Origin: Halictus rubicundus
Taxonomy: Eukaryota; Arthropoda; Insecta; Hymenoptera; Halictidae
Length of the DNA: 64,000 nt
Direction of reading: 5' to 3'
NCBI RefSeq assembly: GCF_050948215.1
Contig: NW_027488990.1
Coordinates: 62,001 to 126,000 of the forward strand
Below the pieces are notes generated by a model. That model worked only from the letters and a program-made list of their open reading frames with translations. It did not search any database and was not told the DNA's origin. A program made the position numbers and the translations under genes. This document shows, in pieces, positions 53,014-64,000 of this stretch (positions are counted from its first letter, which is position 1; every line of letters begins with the position of its first letter).

Positions 53014-53244
53014 TGTTACAGTAAATGAACAATTGCCTTTTTGGCACACAAACAATATATTTATATAAAGTACTATAATAGTATACAGTGTGAAAATAAA
53101 CACGTGCGTACAGCAGACTCTCATACTCGGAACCAACTACCAACTCTTCGTCTTTCTCTCTCACTCTCTGATGAAGCTCATCCACGCACTCTAGCGGTCA
53201 ACACGCGCACTCTTGCATTATACATGCCTACACTCCATCCAACA
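53014..53244 (-). repeat. 5' LTR (231 bp), element promoter
   Basis: I read it as identical to 48601-48831 over the full length, which implies little time since insertion because both LTRs are copied from one template. As the 5' LTR it should hold the promoter for the genomic RNA. The R region and exact start site cannot be fixed by eye. Confidence 0.95.
53058..53067 (-). promoter_or_regulatory. TATA-like box in the 5' LTR
   Basis: The sense strand reads TATATAAATA here. If used, transcription would begin about 25-30 bases further along, near 53030, leaving a very short R-U5. A second candidate, TATAAT, lies nearer the LTR start (sense, about 53219-53224) and would give a longer R-U5. Sequence alone does not decide. 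A CACGTG palindrome (53101-53106) and a GAGAG-rich stretch (53153-53170), possible factor sites, lie between the two candidates. Confidence 0.3.
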
Positions 53245-53249
53245 CTATC
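53245..53249. repeat. right target-site duplication (CTATC)
   Basis: Partner of 48596-48600. Joining the flanks through one copy gives an uninterrupted 17-bp monomer series, so no satellite sequence was lost or gained at the insertion other than the duplication. Confidence 0.85.
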
Positions 53250-55229
53250 CTATCCTCTATCCTATCCTATCCTCAATCCTATTCTATCCTCTATCCTATC
53301 CTATCCTCTATCGCATCCTATTCTCTATCCAAACCTATCCTATCCTCTATCGTATCCTATTCTCTATCCTATCCAATCCTATATCGTATCCTCTATCCTA
53401 TCCTATCCTCTATCCTATCCTATCCTGTATCCTATCCTATTCTCTATCGTATCCTATTCTCTAACCTATCCAATCCTATATCGTATCCTCTATCCTATCC
53501 TATCCTCTATCCTATCCTATCCTGTATCCTATCCTATCCTATCCTCTATCCTATCCTATCCACTATCCTATCCTATACTCTATCCTATCCTATCCTCAAT
53601 CATATCCTATCCTCTATCCTATCCTATCCTGTATCCTATCCTATCCTATCCTCTATCCTATCCTATCCTGTATCCTATCCTGTCATCTATCCTATCCTAT
53701 CCTCTATCCTATCCTATCCTCTATCTTATCCTATTCTCTATCCTATCCACTATCCTATCGTATCCTCTATCCTATCCAATCCTCCATCCTATCCTATCCT
53801 CTATCCTATCCTATCCTCTATCCTATCCTATCCTCTATCCTATCCTATCCTCTATCCTATTATATCCTCTATCCTATCCTATCCTCTATCCTATCCTATC
53901 CTCTATCCTATCCTATCCTCTATCCTATTATATCCTCTATCCTATCCTATCCTCTATCCTATCCTATCCTCTATCCTATCCTATCCTGTATCCTATCCTG
54001 TATCCTATCCTATCATCTATCGTATCCTATCCTCTATCCTGTATCCTATCCTGTATCCTATCCTATCATCTATCGTATCCTATCCTCTATCCTATCCTAT
54101 CCTCTATCCTATCCTATCCTCTATCCTATCCTATTCTCTATCCTATCCTATCCTATCCTCTATCGTCTCCTATCCAATCCCCTATCCTATCCTCTATCCT
54201 ATCCTATCCTATCCTGTATCCTATCCTATCCTCAATCCTATCCAATCCTCTATCCTATCCTATCCACTATCCTATCCTAGCCTCAATCCTATCCTATCCT
54301 CTATCCTATCCTATCCTTTATCCTATCCTGTCCTCTGTCGTCTCCTATCTTCTATACAATCCAATCCCCTATCCTATCCTCTATCCTATCGTATCCTCTA
54401 TCCTATCCAATCCTCTATCCTATCCGATCCTCTATCCTATCCACTATCCTATCGTATCCTCTATCCTATCCAATCCTCTATCCTATCCGATCCTCTATCC
54501 TATCCTATCCTCTATCCTATCCTATCCTCTATCCTATCCTATCCTCTATCCTATCCTATCCTCTATCCTATCCTATCCTCTATCCTATCCTATCCTCTAT
54601 CCTATCCTATCCTCTATCCCATCCTATTCTCTATCCAATCCTATCCTATCCTCTATCGTATCCTATTCTTTATCCTATCCAATCCTATATCGTATAATCT
54701 ATCCTCTCCTATCCTCTATCCTATCCTATCCTGTATCCTATCCTATCTTCTATCCTATCCTATCCTCTATCCTATCCTATCCTCTATCCTATCCAATCCT
54801 CTATCCTATCCTCTATCCTAACCTCTATTATATCCTCTATCGTATCCCATCCTCTATCCTATCCTATCCTCTATCCTATCCTATCCTCTTTCCTTTAATA
54901 TCATCTATCCTATCCTATTCTCTATCCTATCCAATCCCCTATGCTATCCAATCCCCTATCCTATCCTCTATCCTATCCTTCCCTCAATCCTATCCTATTC
55001 TGTATCCTATCCTCTATCCTGTCCAATCCCCTATCCTTTCCTATATTCGATCCTCTCTTCTATAATATCGTATCCTCTATCCTATCCAATCCTCCATCCT
55101 ATCCTATCCTCTATCCTATCCTATCCTCTATCCTATCCTATCCTCTATCCTATTATATCCACTATCCTATCCTTTCCTCTATTCGATCCTCTCCTCTATA
55201 ATATCGTATCCTCTATCATATCCTATACT

Positions 55230-57300
55230 CTTCCTATAATATCATCTATCCTATCCTATTCCCTATCCTATCCTATCCTATCCTCTATCGTCTCCTATCC
55301 AATCCCCTATCCTATCCTCTATCCTATCCTATCCTATCCTCTATCCTATCCTATCCTCAATCCTATCCAATCCTCTATCCTATCCTATCCACTATCCTAT
55401 CCTAGCCTCAATCCTATCCTATCCTCTATCCTATCCTATCCTCTATCCTATCCTATCCTCTATCCTATACTATCCTCTATCCTATCCTATCCTCTATCCT
55501 CTATCCTATCCTATCCTCTATCCTATCCTATCCTCTATCCCATCATATTCTCTATCCAATCCTATCCTATCCTCTATCGTATCCTATTCTTTATCCTATC
55601 CAATCCTATATCGTATAATCTATCCTCTCCTATCCTCTATCCTATCCTATCCTGTATCCTATCCTATCCTCTATCCTATCCTATCCTCTATCCTATCCTA
55701 TCCTCTATCCTATCCTATCCTCTATTCTATCCTATCCTCTATCCTATCCTATCCTCTATCCTATCCTATCCTCTATCCTATCCTCTATCCTATTATATCC
55801 TCTATCCTATCCTTTCCTCTATTCGATCCTCTCCTCTATAATATCGTATCCTCTATCATATCCTATACTCTTTCTATAATATCATCTATCCTATCCTATT
55901 CTCTATCCTATCCTAGCCTATCCTCTATCGTCTCCTATCCAATCCCCTATCCTATCCTCTATCCTATCCTATCCTATCCTCTATCCTATCCTATCCTCAA
56001 TCCTATCCAATCCTCTATCCTATCCTATCCACTATCCTATCCTAGCCTCAATCCTATCCTATCCTATATCCTATTATATCCTTTATCCTATCCTGTCCTC
56101 TGGCGTCTCCTATCTTCTATAGAATCCAATCCCCTATCCTATCCTCTACCCTATCCTATCCTCTATCCTATCCAATCCTCTATCCTATCCGATCCTCTAT
56201 CCTATGCACTATCCTATCGTATCCTCTATCCTATCCAATCCTCTATCCTATCCGAACCTCTATCCTATCCTATCCTCTATCCTATCCTATCCTCTATCGT
56301 ATCCTATCGTCTATCGTATCCTATCCTCTATTCTATCCTATCCTCTATCCTATCCTATCCTCTATCCCATCCTATTCTCTATCCAATCCTATCCTATCCT
56401 CTATCGTATCCTATTCTTTATCCTATCCAATCCTATATCGTATAATCTATCCTCTCCTATCCTCTATCCTATCCTATCCTGTATCCTATCCTATCCTCTA
56501 TCCTATCCTATCCTCTATCCTATCCTATCCTCTATCCTATCCTATCCTCTATCCTATCCTATCCTCTATCCTATCATATCCTCTATCCTATCCTATCCTC
56601 TATCCTATCCTATCCTCTATCCTATCCTATCCTCTTTCCTTTAATATCATCTACCCTATCCTATTCTCTATCCTATCCAATCCCCTATGCTATCCAATCC
56701 CCTATCCTATCCTCTATCCTATCCTTCCCTCTATCCTATCCTATTCTGTATCCTATCCTCTATCCTATCCAATCCCCTATCCTTTCCTATATTCGATCCT
56801 CTCTTCTATAATATCGTATCCTCTATCCTATCCTGTCCTCTATCCTATAATATCATCCATCCTATCCTATTGTCTATCCTAACCTATCCTATCCTCTATC
56901 GTATCCTATCCTGTATCCTATCCAATCCTATATCCTATATCCTCTATCCTCTATCCTATCCTATCCTCTATCCTATCCTATCTTCTATCCTATCCTATCC
57001 TCTATCCTATCCTATCCTCTATCCTATCCAATCCTCTATCCTATCCTCTATCCTAACCTCTATTATATCCTCTATCCTATCCCATCCTCTATCCTATCCT
57101 ATCCTCTATCCTATCCTATCCTCAATCCTATCCAATCCTCTATCCTATCCTATCCACTATCCTATCCTAGCCTCAATCCTATCCTATCCTCTATCCTATC
57201 CTATCCTCTATCCTATCCTGTCCTCTGTCGTCTTCTATCTTCTATACAATCCAATCCCCTATCCTATCCTCTATCCTATCCTATTCACTATCCTATCGTA
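55230..57300. repeat. approximately 3.1-kb higher-order repeat, copy 1
   Basis: Matches about 58300-60340. Anchors are T(G/T)GCGTCTCC-type at 56101/59197 (offset 3096) and the CCCCTATGCTATCC marker at 56687/59761 (offset 3074). The 22-bp difference equals one 17-mer plus one pentamer. Shared private variants include CTTCCCTCTATCC, CTATTGTCTATCC and CTCTTCTATAATATC. Confidence 0.78.
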
Positions 57301-57890
57301 TCCTCTATCCTATCCTATCCTCTATCCTATCCTATCCTCTATCCTATCCTATCCTCTATCGCATCCTATTCTCTATCCAAACCTATCCTATCCTCTATCG
57401 TATCCTATTCTCTATCCTATCCAATCCTATATCGTATCCTCTATCCTATCCTATCCTCAATCCTATCCAATCCTCTATCCTATCCTATCCACTATCCTAT
57501 CCTAGCCTCAATCCTATCCTATCCTCTATCCTATCCTATCCTCTATCCTATCCTGTCCTCTGTCGTCTTCTATCTTCTATACAATCCAATCCCCTATCCT
57601 ATCCTCTATCCTATCCTATTCACTATCCTATCGTATCCTCTATCCTATCCTATCCTCTATCCTATCCTATCCTCTATCCTATCCTATCCTCTATCGCATC
57701 CTATTCTCTATCCAAACCTATCCTATCCTCTATCGTATCCTATTCTCTATCCTATCCAATCCTATATCGTATCCTATTCTCTATCCTATCCAATCCTATA
57801 TCGTATCCTCTATCCTATCCTATCCTCTATCCTATCCTATCCTGTATCCTATCCTATTCTCTATCCTATCCTATCCTCTATCCTATCCTA
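57221..57890. repeat. 335-bp tandem duplication in the satellite
   Basis: TCCTCTGTCG occurs at 57221 and 57556, and the TATCGCATCC variant (its GCATCC) at 57361 and 57696, both 335 bp apart, with the same TTCTATACAATCC and ATTCACTATCC variants between them. Direct tandem copies. Confidence 0.75.
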
Positions 57891-58299
57891 TCCACTATCC
57901 TATCCTATCCTCTATCCTATCCTATCCTCTATCCCATCCTATTCTCTATCCAATCCTATCCTATCCTCTATCGTATCCTATTCTTTATCCTATCCAATCC
58001 TATGTCGTATAATCTATCCTCTCCTATCCTCTATCCTATCCTATCCTGTATCCTATCCTATCCTCTATCCTATCCTATCCTGTATCCTATCCTGTCATCT
58101 ATCCTATCCTATCCTCTATCCTATCCTATCCTCTATCCTATCCTATTCTCTATCCTATCCACTATCCTATCGTATCCTCTATCCTATCCAATCCTCCATC
58201 CTATCCTATCCTCTATCCTATCCTATCCTCTATCGTATCCTATCCTCTATCCTATCCTATCCTCTATCCTATTATATCCTCTATCCTATCCTTTCCTCT

Positions 58300-60340
58300 A
58301 TTCGATCCTCTCCTCTATAATATCGTATCCTATTCTCTATCCTATCCTATCCTATCCTCTATCGTCTCCTATCCAATCCCCTATCCTATCCTCTATCCTA
58401 TCCTATCCTATCCTCTATCCTATCCTATCCTCAATCCTATCCAATCCTCTATCCTATCCTATCTACTATCCTATCCTAGCCTCAATCCTATCCTATCCTC
58501 TATCCTATCCTATCCTCTATCCTATCCTATCCTCTATCCTATACTATCCTCTATCCTATCCTATCCTCTATCCTCTATCCTATCCTATCCTCTATCCTAT
58601 CCTATCCTCTATCCCATCCTATTCTCTATCCAATCCTATCCTATCCTCTATCGTATCCTATTCTTTATCCTATCCAATCCTATATCGTATAATCTATCCT
58701 CTCCTATCCTCTATCCTATCCTATCCTGTATCCTATCCTATCCTCTATCCTATCCTATCCTCTATCCTATCCTATCCTCTATCCTATCCTATCCTCTATC
58801 CTATCCTATCCTCTATTCTATCCTATCCTCTATCCTATCCTATCCTCTATCCTATCCTATCCTCTATCCTATCCTATCCTCTATCCTATTATATCCTCTA
58901 TCCTATCCTTTCCTCTATTCGATCCTCTCCTCTATAATATCGTATCCTCTATCATATCCTATACTCTTCCTATAATATCATCTATCCTATCCTATTCTCT
59001 ATCCTATCCTAGCCTATCCTCTATCGTCTCCTATCCAATCCCCTATCTTATCCTCTATCCTATCCTATCCTATCCTCTATCCTATCCTATCCTCAATCCT
59101 ATCCAATCCTCCATCCTATCCTATCCACTATCCTATCCTAGCCTCAATCCTATCCTATCCTCTATCCTATTATATCCTTTATCCTATCCTGTCCTCTGTC
59201 GTCTCCTATCTTCTATAGAATCCAATCCCCTATCCTATCCTCTACCCTATCCTATCCTCTATCCTATCCAATCCTCTATCCTATCCGATCCTCTATCCTA
59301 TCCACTATCCTATCGTATCCTCTATCCTATCCAATCCTCTATCCTATCCGATCCTCTATCCTATCCTATCCTCTATCCTATCCTCTATCCTATCCTATCC
59401 TCTATCCTATCCTATCCTCTATCCTATCCTATCCTCTATCCCATCCTATTCTCTATCCAATCCTATCCTATCCTCTATCGTATCCTATTCTTTATCCTAT
59501 CCAATCCTATATCGTATAATCTATCCTCTCCTATCCTCTATCCTATCCTATCCTGTATCCTATCCTATCCTCTATCCTATCCTATCCTCTATCCTATCCT
59601 ATCCTCTATCCTATCCTATCCTCTATCCTATCCTATCCTCTATCCTATCATATCCTCTATCCTATCCTATCCTCTATCCTATCCTATCCTCTATCCTATC
59701 CTATCCTCTTTCCTTTAATATCATCTATCCTATCCTATTCTCTATCCTATCCAATCCCCTATGCTATCCAATCCCCTATCCTATCCTCTATCCTATCCTT
59801 CCCTCTATCCTATCCTATTCTGTATCCTATCCTCTATCCTATCCAATCCCCTATCCTTTCCTATATTCGATCCTCTCTTCTATAATATCGTATCCTCTAT
59901 CCTATCCTGTCCTCTATCCTATAATATCATCCATCCTATCCTATTGTCTATCCTAACCTATCCTATCCTCTATCGTATCCTATCCTGTATCCTATCCAAT
60001 CCTATATCCTATATCCTCTATCCTCTATCCTATCCTATCCTCTATCCTATCCTATCTTCTATCCTATCCAATCCTCTATCCTATCCTCTATCCTAACCTC
60101 TATTATATCCTCTATCCTATCCCATCCTCTATCCTATCCTATCCTCTATCCTATCCTATCCTCAATCCTATCCAATCCTCTATCCTATCCTATATACTAT
60201 CCTATCCTAGCCTCAATCCTATCCTATCCTCTATCCTATCCTATCCTCTATCCTATCCTGTCCTCTGTCGTCTTCTATCTTCTATACAATCCAATCCCCT
60301 ATCCTATCCTCTATCCTATCCTATTCACTATCCTATCGTA
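58300..60340. repeat. approximately 3.1-kb higher-order repeat, copy 2
   Basis: Second copy of 55230-57300. A further CCCCTATGCTATCC unit follows at 60754, 993 bp after the one at 59761, with its own differences (CTATTATATCC, CTTTCTTTAATATC). Satellite only. Confidence 0.78.
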
Positions 60341-61859
60341 TCCTCTATCCTATCCTATCCTCTATCCTATCCTATCCTCTATCGCATCCTATTCTCTATC
60401 CAAACCTATCCTATCCTCTATCGTATCCTATTCTCTATCCTATCCAATCCTATATCGTATCGTCTATCCTATCCTATCCTCTATCCTATCCTATCCTGTA
60501 TCCTATCCTATTTTCTATCCTATCCTATCCTCTATCCTATCCTATCCTGTATCCTATCCTATCCTCTATCCAATCCTATCCTCTATCCTATCCTATCCTC
60601 TATCCTACCCTATCTTCTATTCTATCCTATCCTCTATCCTATCCTATCCTCTATCCTATCCTATCCTCTATCCTATCCTATCCTCTATCCTATCCTATCC
60701 TCTTTCTTTAATATCATCTATCCTATCCTATTCTCTATCCTATCCAATCCCCTATGCTATCCAATCCCCTATCCTATCCTCTATTATATCCTAACCTCTA
60801 TCCTATCCTATTCTGTATCCTATCCTCTATCCTATCCAATCCCCTATCCTTTCCTATATTCGATCCTCTCCTCTATAATATCGTATCCTCTATCCTATCC
60901 TGTCCTCTATCCTATAATATCATCCATCCTATCCTATTGTCTATCCTAACCTATCCTATCCTCTATCGTATCCTATCCTGTATCCTATCCAATCCTATAT
61001 CCTATATCCTCTATCTTATCCTATCCTCTATCCTATCCTATCTTCTATCCTATCCTGTCCTCTATCCTATCCTATCCTCTATCCTATCCAATCCTCTATC
61101 CTATCCTCTATCCTATCCTCTATCCTATCCTCTATCCTATCCTATCCTCAATCCTATCCAATCCTCTATCCTATCCTATCCACTATCCTATCCTAGCCTC
61201 AATCCTATCCTATCCTCTATCCTATCCTATCCTCAATCCAATCCAATCCTCTATTCTATCCTATCCACTATCCTATCCTAGCCTCAATCCTATCCTATCC
61301 TGTATCCTATCCTATCCTCTATCCTATCCTGTCCTCTGTCGTCTCCTATCTTCTATACAATCCAATCCCCTATCCTATCCTCTATCCTATCCTATCCTAT
61401 ATCCTATCCAATCCTCTATCCTATCCGATCCTCTATCCTATCCACTATCCTATCGTATCCTCTATCCTATCCAATCCTCTATCCTATCCGATCCTCTATC
61501 CTATCCTATCCTCTATCCTATCCTATCCTCTATCGTATCCTATCCTCTATCCTATCCTATCCTCTATCCTATCCTATCCTCTATCCTATCCTATCCTCTA
61601 TCCCATCCTATTCTCTATCCAATCCTATCCTATCCTCTATCCTATCCTATCCTCTATCCCATCCTATTCTCTATCCAAACCTATCCTATCCTCTATCGTA
61701 TCCTATTCTCTATCCTATCCAATCCTATATCGTATCCTCTATCCTATCCTATCCTCTATCCTATCCTATCCTGTATCCTATCCTATCCTCTATCCTATCC
61801 TATCCTCTATCCTATCCTATCCTCTATCCTATCCGATCCTCTATCCTATCCTATCCTCT
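60341..61859. repeat. end of domain B2
   Basis: Last stretch with B-type markers (CCCCTATGCTATCC at 60754, CTCTGTCGTCTCC at about 61334, TAGCCTCAATCC). From about 61856 A-type TATAATATCGTATCC variants take over. I see nothing but satellite. Confidence 0.7.
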
Positions 61860-64000
61860 ATAATATCGTATCCTCTATCATATCCTATCCTCTTTCCTAT
61901 AATATCATCTATCCTATCCTATTCTCTATCCTATCCTATCCTCTATCCTATCCTATCCTCTATCCTATCCTATCCTCTATCGTATACTATCCTCAATCCT
62001 ATCCTATCCTCTATCCTATCCTATCATCTATCCTATCCTATCCTCTATCCTATCCTATCCTCTATCCTATCCTATCCTCTATCCCATCCTATTCTCTATC
62101 CAATCCTATCCTATCCTCTATCGTATCCTATTCTTTATCCTATCCAATCCTATATCGTATCCTCTATCCTCTCCTATCCTCTATCCTATCCTATCCTGTA
62201 TCCTATCCTATCCTCTATCCTCTATCCTATCCTATCCTCTATCCTATCCTATCCTGTATCCTATCCTATCCTGTATCCTATCCTATTCTCTATTATATTC
62301 ACTATCCTATCGTATCCTCTATCCTATCCTATCCTCTATCCTATCCTATCCTCTATCCAATCCTATCCTCTATCATATCCTATCCTCTATCCTATCCTAT
62401 CCTCTATCCTATCCTATCCTATCCTCTATCCTATCCTATCCTATCCTATCCTCTATCCTATCCTATCCTCTATCCTATCCTATCCTCTATCCCATCCTAT
62501 TCTCTATCCAATCCTATCCTATATCCTATCCTATCCTGTATCCTATCCTATTCTCTATCCTATCCTATCCTCTATCCCACTCTATTCTCTATCCAATCCT
62601 ATCCTATCCTCTATCGTATCCTATTCTTTATCCTATCCAATCCTATATCGTATCCTCTATCCTCTCCTATTCTCTATCCTATCCTATCCTCTATCCTATC
62701 CTATCCTCTATCCTATCCTATCCTATCCTGTATCCTATCCTATTCTCTATTATATTCACTATCCTATCGTATCCTCTATCCTATCCTGTCCTATCCTCTA
62801 TCCTATCCTCTATCCAATCCTATCCTCTATCCTATCCAATCCTCTGTCCTATCCGATCCTCTATCCTATCCTATCCTATCCTCTATCCTATCCTATCCTA
62901 TCCTATCCTCTATCCTATCCTATCCTCTATCCTATCGTATCCTCTATCCTATCCAATCCTCTGTCCTATCCGATCCTCTATCCTATCCGATCCTCTATCC
63001 TATCCTATCCTCTATCCTATCCTATCCTCTATCCTATCCAATCCTATATCCTATCCTATCCTCTATCGTCTCCTGTCCTCTATCCTATCGAATCTCCTAT
63101 CCTATCCTCTATCCTATCCTATCCACTCTCCTATCCTATCCTCTATCCTATCCTATCCACTCTCCTATCCTATCCTCTATCCTATCCTATCCTCTATCCT
63201 ATCCTATCCTCTATCCTATCCTATCCTCTATCCTATCATATCCTCAATCCTATCGTATCCGCTATCCGATCCTATTCTCTATCCTATCCAATCCCTTATC
63301 CTATCCAATCCCCTATTCTATCCTCTATCCTATCCTATCCACTATCCTATCCTCTATCCTATCGAATTCCCTATCCTTTCCTCTATTCGATCCTCTCCTC
63401 TATAATATCGTATCCTCTATCATATCCTATACTCTTTCCTATAATATCATCTATCCTATCCTATTCTCTATCCTATCCAATCCCCTATCCTATCCTCTAT
63501 CCTATCCTATCCTCTATCCTATCCTATCCTCTATCCTATGCTATCCTCTATCCTATCCTATCCTCTATCCTATCCTATCCTCTATGCTATCCTATCCTCT
63601 ATCCTATTCTCTAGCCTATCCTATCCTCTATCCTATCCAATCCTCTCTCCTATCCGATCCTCTATCGTATCCTATCCTCTATCCTATCCCATCCTCTATC
63701 CTATCCTATCCTCTATCCTATCCTATCCTCTATCCCATCCTATTCTCTATCCAATCCTATCCTATCCTCTATCGTATCCTATTCTTTATCCTATCCAATC
63801 CTATATCTTATCCTCTATCCTCTCCTATCCTCTATCCTATCCTATCCTGTATCCTATCCTATCCTCTATCCTCTATCCTATCCTATCCTCTATCCTATCC
63901 TATCCTCTATCCTATCCTATCCTGTATCCTATCCTATTCTCTATTATATTCACTATCCTATCGTATCCTCTATCCTATCCTATCCTCTATCCTATCCTAT
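61860..64000. repeat. return of domain-A satellite at the right end
   Basis: Markers absent since about 28 kb reappear: ATTATATTCAC (about 62290 and 62750), CTCTGTCCTATCCGATCC (about 62840), TATCGAATCTCC, ATTCGATCCTCTCC with CTTTCCTATAATATC, and finally CTATGC plus CTAGCC at 63584, which begins a copy of the 1,056-bp unit of 21044. The array continues beyond the window. Confidence 0.75.

Larger units (their letters stand above)
48601..53244 (-). mobile_element. complete Ty1/copia LTR retrotransposon
   Basis: A 4,644-bp element in minus orientation: 5' LTR at 53014-53244, primer-binding site, 166-nt leader, one Gag-Pol reading frame, short purine tract, 3' LTR at 48601-48831. The order protease, integrase, reverse transcriptase, RNase H is diagnostic of copia rather than gypsy elements, and there is no env frame. 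The two 231-bp LTRs begin TG and end CA and I read no difference between them. The reading frame is unbroken and all catalytic residues are present. A CTATC target duplication flanks it. Base composition is ordinary and unlike the surrounding satellite. It is probably a young, potentially autonomous copy; activity itself cannot be judged from sequence. Confidence 0.97.
53245..64000. repeat. 17-bp satellite array, right part
   Basis: The same TATCC-based array resumes directly after the inserted element, in the same orientation and in register with the left flank. The part from 53245 to about 61850 carries the same marker variants as the sequence left of the element, for example the CTCTGTCGTC variant and the CCCTATGCTATCC variant. 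From about 61860 it changes to the variant set of the left end of the window. Its + strand open frames, including one that starts inside the LTR at 53041 and runs to 55065, are artefacts of a stop-free repeat. It continues past the window end. Confidence 0.97.

Noticed and set aside
52991..53185. A 64-codon minus frame within the 5' LTR
   Set aside because: It covers LTR and primer-binding site, lies in non-coding control sequence and has no recognisable domain.
48601..53244. Retrovirus or gypsy-type element with env
   Set aside because: Integrase lies before reverse transcriptase, there is no frame between RNase H and the 3' LTR, and only 47 bp separates the stop codon from the LTR.
53041..55065. 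A 674-codon + frame running from the LTR into the satellite (and 48628-49005 at the other LTR)
   Set aside because: It begins in antisense LTR sequence and continues by chance into the stop-free repeat.
1..64000. Telomeric repeat array
   Set aside because: The unit is TATCC-based; I see no runs of CCTAA or CCCTAA, and the array is organised in kilobase higher-order blocks.
1..64000. CRISPR array or other repeat-spacer system
   Set aside because: No unique spacers between repeats; the whole region is degenerate tandem repeat in a eukaryotic context.
1..64000. Firm assignment as a centromere
   Set aside because: Higher-order satellite structure is compatible with a centromere but also with other heterochromatin; nothing in the sequence distinguishes them.

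Overview
The window is almost entirely one satellite DNA array with a single transposable element inserted in it. About 59.4 kb (1-48600 and 53245-64000) consists of variants of a 17-bp monomer, TATCCTATCCTATCCTC on the + strand, that is (TATCC)3TC. 12-bp (TATCC)2TC forms and point variants (TATCG, TATTC, TATCCAATCC, TATAATATC, CTATGC, CTAGCC) occur throughout. The + strand is almost free of G. The array keeps one orientation across the whole window, including both sides of the inserted element.

The satellite has long-range order. Rare variants act as markers and show blocks of about 0.3 to 4.6 kb repeated in tandem or nearby. Length differences between paired copies are mostly 17, 5 or 22 bp, or multiples of 17. 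By marker content I divide it into a left domain A (1 to about 26.3 kb), a mixed zone (about 26.3-28.4 kb), domain B1 (28.4-34.3 kb), domain B2 (34.3-61.85 kb, which carries the inserted element), and a return to A-type sequence from about 61.86 kb to the end. The very long + strand open frames here (up to about 2,340 codons) follow from the 17-bp period: no + frame of the monomer contains a stop. I do not annotate them as genes.

The only convincing gene is the Gag-Pol polyprotein of a complete Ty1/copia LTR retrotransposon on the minus strand (48601-53244, 4,644 bp). It has two 231-bp LTRs that I read as identical, a 5-bp CTATC target duplication, a primer-binding site matching the 3' end of animal initiator tRNA-Met, a short purine tract, and one uninterrupted reading frame with Gag zinc knuckle, protease, integrase, reverse transcriptase and RNase H, all with their catalytic residues. 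Removing the element and one target duplication restores the 17-bp register exactly. It looks like a recent insertion that may still be competent.

Organism: a eukaryote, probably an animal, because the primer-binding site fits animal tRNA-iMet (TGGTAGCAGAG) better than the plant form. The A/T-rich coding sequence and copia-type polyprotein would suit an arthropod, but the species cannot be named. The region is likely constitutive heterochromatin (pericentromeric, centromeric or a sex/B chromosome block), which is inference. I see no tRNA, rRNA, CRISPR array or host gene.
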